Assembly (NCBI GenBank): GCA_030619185.1
Contig: JAUXBW010000038.1
Span: 1 to 11,577 of the forward strand
Source of the DNA: Methyloprofundus sp.
Lineage (GTDB): Bacteria > Pseudomonadota > Gammaproteobacteria > Methylococcales > Methylomonadaceae
Reading direction: 5' to 3'
Length of the DNA: 11,577 bases
Shown: in pieces, positions 6,888 through 11,577 of the stretch
Numbering within the stretch: position 1 is the stretch's first letter
Layout: the number at the start of each line of letters is the position of its first letter
Made by a program: the position numbers and the translations under genes
Notes under the pieces: generated by a model
What the model was told of the DNA's origin: nothing
Seen by the model: only the letters and a program-made list of their open reading frames with translations
Databases searched by the model: none

Positions 6888-7048
6888 AGGGAGCTGGAAA
6901 TAAATAATCATCCAAAGATCGCGTAGAATTTTTATTTCTGTTTAAGTCTTCTCAAGAGGAGCATAGTTGTTCTACGTAACGAATGAGAAGATTTAAACAG
7001 GGATAAAAAGGCAAGTGAGACTGGATGATTATTTTTTTCCATCTCCCT
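6888..7048. mobile_element. MITE-like element with 27-base terminal inverted repeats
   Basis: The ends 6888-6914 and 7022-7048 are inverted repeats matching at 25 of 27 positions (outermost AGGGAG/CTCCCT, innermost AATAATCATCCA/TGGATGATTATT). Trinucleotide TAA occurs at both borders (6886-6888 and 7048-7050), a candidate target duplication if the element is taken as GGGAG to CTCCC (6889-7047). Inside, 6929-6953 and 6985-7009 form a second 25-base inverted repeat whose three mismatches are all G-U pairs in plus-strand RNA, so the helix is unbroken as RNA. A further pair GTAGAA/TTCTAC (6923-6928, 6970-6975) competes with it. There is no transposase frame, so any movement would need a transposase supplied elsewhere. 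Its right end lies 65 bases before the ATP-grasp start codon. Confidence 0.65.
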
Positions 7049-7113
7049 AATGTTTTTAGGATCATAATCAGTTATTTTATTTCCCTCTCTTCCGTGTAAG
7101 AATACAGCGCATT

Positions 7114-8223
7114 ATGGAAAATCAACAACACGGCATCAGCCCCTATACGGTCGACCTATCATACAATGCCTTAAAGCAAATGATACGAGTTGTCCGCGAC
7201 CTTCAAACACTCAGTGAAAATCCAGAGTACCCGGCAGCATTACCTTATCTTGCCAAAACAGCCCAGGTAGCACCAGCTCATTATTCAGTACTGATGGGCT
7301 ATGATTTTCATATAGATGAGGCACAACAGGTCAAACTGATTGAGGTCAATACCAATGCCGGTGGCTTATGGTTTGCTAGTCGCTGCTATCAACCCGATGC
7401 TGATCATTATCCAGAACCACTAGCCAATAAGCTGTTAAGCACTTTTCTACAAGAATACCGTTTATTCTGCCAGGATAAAAATGCCCAGCCAAAATTAATT
7501 GCCATTATTGATCATACCCCTGAACAGCAATTCCTCTTCCCTGAAATGCAGGTATTTGCTAAATTATTGCAGCAAGCGGGCATTAAAACAGTTATCCTTG
7601 ATCCTAGTCAGATTGAAACAAATGGCGCTAAGCTGTTTTATCAAAATCAGCCTATAGATCTGATTTATAACCGCCATTGTGATTTTTATTTAAACACACC
7701 CGAAATGCAGCCTATTGCAGAAGCATGGCAACAGCAATCCGTATGCTTCACACCCAACCCTCGTATTTATGGACTACTAGCAGATAAACAACGTATGGAA
7801 GACTGGTCTAAGCCAGGCTTTTTAGCTGGTTTATTAGTGCCTAACATAACCTCACGTTTGCAGCAGGCCATTCCCGATACGCAGTTATTACAAGCGCTGG
7901 ATAAAGATAGCTTATGGCCTGTGCGCAAACAAAAAGTTTTCAAACCGACTACCGGTTATGCCAGTCGCGGCGTTTATATAGGTGATAAGCTCACTAAGAA
8001 AAAATTTAACAGTTTTGACCCCATGCAAACACTGGTTCAGCAAAGGATTAAACCTATAATTACCCTAACTCCAGAGGGTGAGAAGTTTAAAACCGATTTT
8101 CGGCTTTTTGTCTATCGCAAAACCATACTTAATGTTTGCGCTCGCCTTTATCAAGGGCAGGTGACAAACTTACGCACACCAAACGGCGGCTTTAGTAAAG
8201 TAAACTGTAGGAGCGGTCTTTAG
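7114..8223 (+). CDS. Stand-alone ATP-grasp-type protein, motifs circularly permuted
   Basis: A 369-residue protein with the features of an ATP-grasp ligase, which uses ATP to activate a carboxylate and join it to an amine or thiol. The usual C-terminal metal-binding ExN motif appears near the N-terminus as LIEVNTNAGG (75-84). The ATP-binding lysine and glycine loop come later, FKPTTGYASRG (276-286), followed by DFRLFVYR (328-335) and TNLRTPNGGF (351-360). This order indicates circular permutation. DLIYNRHCDFYL (182-193) is another likely active-site block. The substrate cannot be told from sequence. The last five codons (CRSGL) and the stop are supplied by the REPIN at 8207, so the native C-terminus has been replaced. 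No good ribosome binding site precedes the ATG. The M16 protease gene follows on the same strand, but a partnership is only suggested by adjacency. Confidence 0.85.
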   Translation: MENQQHGISPYTVDLSYNALKQMIRVVRDLQTLSENPEYPAALPYLAKTAQVAPAHYSVLMGYDFHIDEAQQVKLIEVNTNAGGLWFASRCYQPDADHYPEPLANKLLSTFLQEYRLFCQDKNAQPKLIAIIDHTPEQQFLFPEMQVFAKLLQQAGIKTVILDPSQIETNGAKLFYQNQPIDLIYNRHCDFYLNTPEMQPIAEAWQQQSVCFTPNPRIYGLLADKQRMEDWSKPGFLAGLLVPNITSRLQQAIPDTQLLQALDKDSLWPVRKQKVFKPTTGYASRGVYIGDKLTKKKFNSFDPMQTLVQQRIKPIITLTPEGEKFKTDFRLFVYRKTILNVCARLYQGQVTNLRTPNGGFSKVNCRSGL

Positions 8224-8267
8224 CCGCGATAGTTTAACAAGCATTCGCGGCTAAAGGCCGCTCCTAC
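8207..8267. repeat. REPIN overlapping the 3' end of the ATP-grasp gene
   Basis: Inverted 23-base arms at 8207-8229 and 8245-8267 match at 22 of 23 positions, the one difference being a G-U pair in RNA. Each starts with GTAGGAGCGG, and the arms are nearly identical to those of the REPIN at 3927-3982; the loop differs in length (15 against 8 bases) and sequence. The left arm contains the TAG (8221-8223) that ends the ATP-grasp frame. The element nearly fills the 87-base gap before the protease gene and could form a transcript-stabilising or terminating hairpin. Confidence 0.9.
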
Positions 8268-8310
8268 ACAGTATAAAATCACAGCAACCCTAGCTCACTA
8301 TTTATCTTAT

Positions 8311-11166
8311 ATGCTCTCTTATTTAACACCCCTTATTATTTTGCCTGCTCTGTTTATCAATGCCTGCACCTCAACTTCTCCCGTTATGCAAAAAACCGAC
8401 ATTATCCAAAGCCAGAATGACCCTCGACTGTACCAGGCTTTTACTCTGGATAATGAGCTTAAAGTCCTGATTATCTCCGATCCGGAGACAAAAAAAGCGG
8501 CGGCATCATTAGATGTTTTTGTCGGTAGTGCCAGCGACCCTGACAATCGTGCGGGGCTTGCTCATTTTCTTGAGCATATGTTATTTTTAGGGACCGAAAA
8601 ATACCCTGACCCAGATGAATATCAAAGCTTTATTGCTCAGCATGGTGGCTCCAGAAATGCCTTCACTGCAAAAGAGCATACCAATTATTTTTTTGATATA
8701 GAAAATGCCTCTTTAGAACCTACACTAGACAGGTTCAGTCAGTTTTTTACCACCCCTTTGTTTAACGCAGAATTCGTAGAACGAGAAAAAAATGCAGTCA
8801 ACGCTGAATACCTGGGAAAAATAAAAACCGACAATCGGCGTTTCTATGCAGGCATACAACAGGCACTCAATCCTAAAAGCCCTTATGCAAAATTTAGCGT
8901 CGGTAACCTGGAAACACTGGCTGATAGAAATGATGACACCGTTCGTGACGACTTATTGCAGTTTTATCAGACACATTATTCAGCTAATTTAATGAGCCTG
9001 GTAGTGCTGGCCAATGAGCCTTTGCCAATTTTAAAAAAATGGGTTATTGATAAATTCTCTGCCATTCCTAATCACCACGCAGAGAAGCAAGTGTTTACCG
9101 AGCCATTATTAACTACAGCTCAAATGGCGCATCAAATTGACATTAAATCACTACAGGAAAAACGCGAACTTAGCCTGCTTTTTCCATTACCTGAAACACA
9201 ATCTTATTACCTTGCCAAACCCAGCGCTTATTTTCAATCTTTACTTGGACACGAAGGTGAAGGCAGCATTCTTGCCCTGTTAAAAGAAAAAGGCTGGGCA
9301 GACGAACTCGGAGCATCAACAGGATTAAGCAATAACGCGCAAGAATCAAGCTTACATCTGGGTATTAATTTAACCCATGCGGGTTTACAGCACAGGGATG
9401 AAATCATCAATATTGTGTTTCAATATATCCGCTTATTACAGAACAATGATATTCAGGCCTGGTTTTTTCAGGAACAAAGCCAGATGTCAGCACTGCAATT
9501 TCGTTATCAGGAACCACACGATGCCAGCAGCACGGTGACTGGCCTGGCTCGAAACCTGCAATATTATGCGCCACAGGATGTGTTACGTGGCCCTTATGTA
9601 ATGCAACAATACAAACCTGAGCTCATCACGCAACTATTAAACCAGTTAACCCCTGAGCGCGTCCTTATTACACTGAACACACAAAACCTGGCGACCGATA
9701 AAATAGAAAAAAATTATCAGGTAGATTACCGAATATCAGCAATTGAACCAGAGCTAATCCATAACTGGGCTCATTCCCCCATCAATCCAGCACTGGCATT
9801 ACCTGCAGCGAACCCGTTTATTCCTGACGAGTTAACGCTGAAAACAGCCGACACTCAGTCCACCCACCCTGTTTTGATTCAGCAAGGTGCCAGTCTGGAT
9901 TTATGGCATCAGCTGGACACAAGCTTTAATGTCCCTCGTAGTAACCTCTTTATCTCACTACAATCCACTATAGCCAATAAAACCCCACGCGATAGCATAT
10001 TGACCGCGCTGCTGGCTGGCATTATTAAAAAACAGCTCAATAGCTATGCCTATCCAGCACGCCTGGCTGGGCTGAATTATTCAGTCTATGCAACCGAAAG
10101 AGGCATGAGCATCTCAATAGCTGGTTACGATCAAAAGCAAACCGTCATGCTAGAAGAGGTAATTGCAGCCATCAAAGCCCCTGAAATCTCAGTAAAGCGC
10201 TTTAATATCTTAAAAGCGCGTTATCAACAAAAATTAAACAACGCACAAAGACAGCAACCCTTTCAACAAGTACTTGCTGAACTCAAGCGCACACTGATCG
10301 AGCGACGCTGGACCCATGAGCAAAAATTAAGTGCCTTATCCGGCTTGACAGCTCAGAACCTAACAGACTTTGCACAAGCGTTTTTACAGCAATTACACAT
10401 CACCATGCTGCTGCAAGGCAATAGTACTGCTAGCGAAGCAAAAGCGATAGCCTCTATGCTGAGTCAGCAACTTGCCTTGACAGCAGATGCGCCGAAAGTA
10501 CCTGCCTCCAGCATCATTCAGCTAGATAAAAAATCCCTGAATTCACGCAGGTTAAGCATTGATAACCATGATTCCGCCCTGACACTTTATTTCCAGGCTC
10601 CTGATAAAAGTGCGCAATCCCAAGCTGAGGCGCAATTATTAGGGCGCATTATATCTTCCGCATTCTTTGCCGATTTACGTACCCGTCAACAACTAGGCTA
10701 CAATCTTGGTGCCGCTGCCCTGCCTATGAAAGATGTGCCCGGTATTATTTTTATCCTGCAATCGCCACTTATTGCAGCACCAGAAATAGCGGCTCGTTAC
10801 CACGCTTTTCTTAATAGCTACCTGCTGGAATTACAAACGATCACACAAAGTGAACTGGAAAATTATAAGTCAGGATTAATTACCCGCTTACTGGAAAAAG
10901 ACAAAAGCCTACAAAAAAGAAGCCACCGAAACTGGCTGGAAATTGATCGTGGAAATAGAAATTTTGACACTAAAGAACGCATTGCTACAGCGGTAGGTCA
11001 AATTGATAAACAGCGTTTAATCGCTATTTATAAAGACTGGCTAATAGATCAGCCACGCCAGCTACGTACCTATGCACTGGGCAATCAATTTATTGATGAT
11101 GATTTCAGCAAGCCAGCACTGATCACTGATATAGCAGCGTTTAAGCGAGAGCATAATAAACTATAA
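8311..11166 (+). CDS. M16 (pitrilysin/insulinase) zinc protease, predicted lipoprotein
   Basis: A 951-residue metalloprotease of the pitrilysin type, expected to degrade peptides and small proteins in a closed two-half chamber. The inverted zinc motif HFLEH (85-89; zinc ligands H85 and H89, catalytic E88) is present, with the third ligand E166 in AVNAEY, 77 residues on as in E. coli pitrilysin. The C-terminal half keeps the substrate-binding RTRQQLGY motif but no second HxxEH, as expected. The N-terminus has a short hydrophobic segment ending in FINAC with C19 as a likely lipidation site; Asn at -2 is unusual for a lipobox. Thr after the Cys would favour the outer membrane under the E. coli rule. 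E. coli PtrA is soluble in the periplasm, so anchoring is the notable difference. The start is the only one that keeps the signal; the ribosome binding site is weak. Confidence 0.95.
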   Translation: MLSYLTPLIILPALFINACTSTSPVMQKTDIIQSQNDPRLYQAFTLDNELKVLIISDPETKKAAASLDVFVGSASDPDNRAGLAHFLEHMLFLGTEKYPDPDEYQSFIAQHGGSRNAFTAKEHTNYFFDIENASLEPTLDRFSQFFTTPLFNAEFVEREKNAVNAEYLGKIKTDNRRFYAGIQQALNPKSPYAKFSVGNLETLADRNDDTVRDDLLQFYQTHYSANLMSLVVLANEPLPILKKWVIDKFSAIPNHHAEKQVFTEPLLTTAQMAHQIDIKSLQEKRELSLLFPLPETQSYYLAKPSAYFQSLLGHEGEGSILALLKEKGWADELGASTGLSNNAQESSLHLGINLTHAGLQHRDEIINIVFQYIRLLQNNDIQAWFFQEQSQMSALQFRYQEPHDASSTVTGLARNLQYYAPQDVLRGPYVMQQYKPELITQLLNQLTPERVLITLNTQNLATDKIEKNYQVDYRISAIEPELIHNWAHSPINPALALPAANPFIPDELTLKTADTQSTHPVLIQQGASLDLWHQLDTSFNVPRSNLFISLQSTIANKTPRDSILTALLAGIIKKQLNSYAYPARLAGLNYSVYATERGMSISIAGYDQKQTVMLEEVIAAIKAPEISVKRFNILKARYQQKLNNAQRQQPFQQVLAELKRTLIERRWTHEQKLSALSGLTAQNLTDFAQAFLQQLHITMLLQGNSTASEAKAIASMLSQQLALTADAPKVPASSIIQLDKKSLNSRRLSIDNHDSALTLYFQAPDKSAQSQAEAQLLGRIISSAFFADLRTRQQLGYNLGAAALPMKDVPGIIFILQSPLIAAPEIAARYHAFLNSYLLELQTITQSELENYKSGLITRLLEKDKSLQKRSHRNWLEIDRGNRNFDTKERIATAVGQIDKQRLIAIYKDWLIDQPRQLRTYALGNQFIDDDFSKPALITDIAAFKREHNKL

Positions 11167-11207
11167 ACGTATCTACTTCTAATAATTCTACCTGAGTAGC
11201 TGGTTTC

Positions 11208-11264
11208 GGCCATGAGCGGTCATTGAAACAAACATTTTTCAATCGAGACTGGCCCTTTTGGTTT
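11208..11264 (+). terminator. Possible terminator after the M16 protease gene
   Basis: A two-level hairpin starts 42 bases after the stop. GGCCA (11208-11212) pairs with TGGCC (11250-11254), and inside it ATTGAAA (11222-11228) pairs with TTTCAAT (11237-11243). It runs straight into CTTTTGGTTTCTTTTGG, a T-rich but interrupted tract. The shape suits a rho-independent terminator, but the large internal loops weaken the call. Confidence 0.35.
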
Positions 11265-11284
11265 CTTTTGGTTTCTTTTGGTTT
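11255..11284. repeat. Three tandem 10-bp repeats
   Basis: The unit CTTTTGGTTT occurs three times in direct succession without mismatch, right after the hairpin that follows the protease gene. It probably arose by slippage. Copy number may vary between strains. Confidence 0.9.
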
Positions 11285-11544
11285 AGTTTAATATCTGCGT
11301 AGATGGGAAATTAGTACAGATATAAGAAAAAATAGATGGAAAATTTTCTATTAAAGTAGATCGTTATCGTCTAAGTCTAGAGAAATACACACAAAACATG
11401 TCTGATCCTCCTATTAAGGAACAAGATACGACGGATAACCACTATGGTTTTATGTCAAAGAACAATTTAACAGATTTTCATCCGCCTCCATCATAACGAT
11501 GGATGGTTTTGTGAAACTCTAAACTCCAGTTAAAGGGATTAAAA
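11285..11544. other. Spacer without a convincing gene
   Basis: AT-rich spacer before the truncated gene at the window end. It holds an inverted pair ATATCTG (11291-11297) and CAGATAT (11317-11323), a palindrome GAAAATTTTC (11339-11348), and a 32-codon frame at 11398-11496 without a ribosome binding site. A short hairpin pairs TCCATC (11487-11492) with GATGGA (11498-11503) and is followed by GGTTTTG. No strong promoter boxes were found, though the promoter of the next gene should lie here. Confidence 0.5.
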
Positions 11545-11577
11545 ATGAAAAAATTATTTATATTATCTGCTTTATCA
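11545..11577 (+). CDS. 5' end of an exported or membrane protein, cut by the window edge
   Basis: Eleven codons, MKKLFILSALS, start at an ATG that has AAAGGGA (11532-11538) six bases upstream, the best ribosome binding site on the plus strand of the window. Two lysines followed by a hydrophobic run are typical of the start of a signal peptide. The rest of the gene lies outside, so no function can be given. Confidence 0.6.
   Translation, partial: MKKLFILSALS

Larger units (their letters stand above)
6568..7113. other. Non-coding spacer between divergent genes
   Basis: This stretch separates pssA (minus) from the ATP-grasp gene (plus). I see no convincing coding frame. It holds a promoter-like sequence for pssA (6612-6641) and two large inverted-repeat elements, 6678-6796 and 6888-7048. 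The 65 bases just before 7114 carry the presumed promoter of the ATP-grasp gene, but I cannot pick out clear -35 and -10 boxes there. Confidence 0.7.

Noticed and set aside
6678..7048. Integron attC sites or a CRISPR array as an explanation for the hairpins
   Set aside because: No attC core sites, no integrase, no regularly spaced direct repeats; the two elements differ in sequence.
8319..8546. A 75-codon minus-strand frame opposite the start of the M16 protease
   Set aside because: Antisense to the signal segment and conserved N-terminal domain of the protease; no motif.
11398..11496. A 32-codon plus-strand frame starting MSDPPIKEQD
   Set aside because: No ribosome binding site and no recognisable motif. 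Its 3' end overlaps a small hairpin. Too short to call without homology.

Overview
The window looks like chromosomal sequence of a gammaproteobacterium of moderate to low GC. The genes LeuA, RimI, PssA and a pitrilysin-type protease, and the pairing of a HolD-like/UDG-like gene with rimI, are gammaproteobacterial in character. The many GTAG-bounded palindromes (REP/REPIN type) between genes fit genomes such as those of Methylococcales or their relatives, but that placement is a guess. No rRNA, tRNA, CRISPR array, phage module or intact insertion sequence was seen.

Left part, minus strand. Reading in the direction of transcription: pssA (phosphatidylserine synthase), a 290-base leader with hairpins and a possible 33-codon leader ORF, leuA (2-isopropylmalate synthase), a REPIN, a UDG family-4-like protein whose N-terminus resembles the clamp-loader-binding tail of DNA polymerase III psi (HolD), and rimI two bases after it. 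A cluster of palindromes follows, then a helical, phasin-like protein of unknown function, then an ABC1/AarF/UbiB-type atypical kinase with two C-terminal membrane helices.

Middle, 6568-7113. A 546-base gap between divergent genes contains a likely pssA promoter and two large non-coding inverted-repeat elements. One, about 119 bp, is a bulged hairpin. The other, about 159 bp, has 27-base terminal inverted repeats, a nested 25-bp helix and a possible TAA target duplication, and looks like a MITE.

Right part, plus strand. A stand-alone ATP-grasp protein has its motifs in circularly permuted order, and its last five codons and stop are supplied by a REPIN. An M16 (pitrilysin/insulinase) zinc protease predicted to be a lipoprotein follows. 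After it come a possible terminator running into three 10-bp tandem repeats, about 260 bases without a convincing gene, and the first 11 codons of a secreted or membrane protein cut by the window edge.

The points most worth a second look are the psi-like tail on a UDG-like domain with an altered active-site motif, the two hairpin elements at 6678-7048, the REPIN that forms a gene's 3' end, the permuted ATP-grasp protein, and the ABC1-kinase/phasin-like pair. No defence or biosynthetic gene cluster is evident; most of the window is housekeeping genes with repeat-rich spacers.
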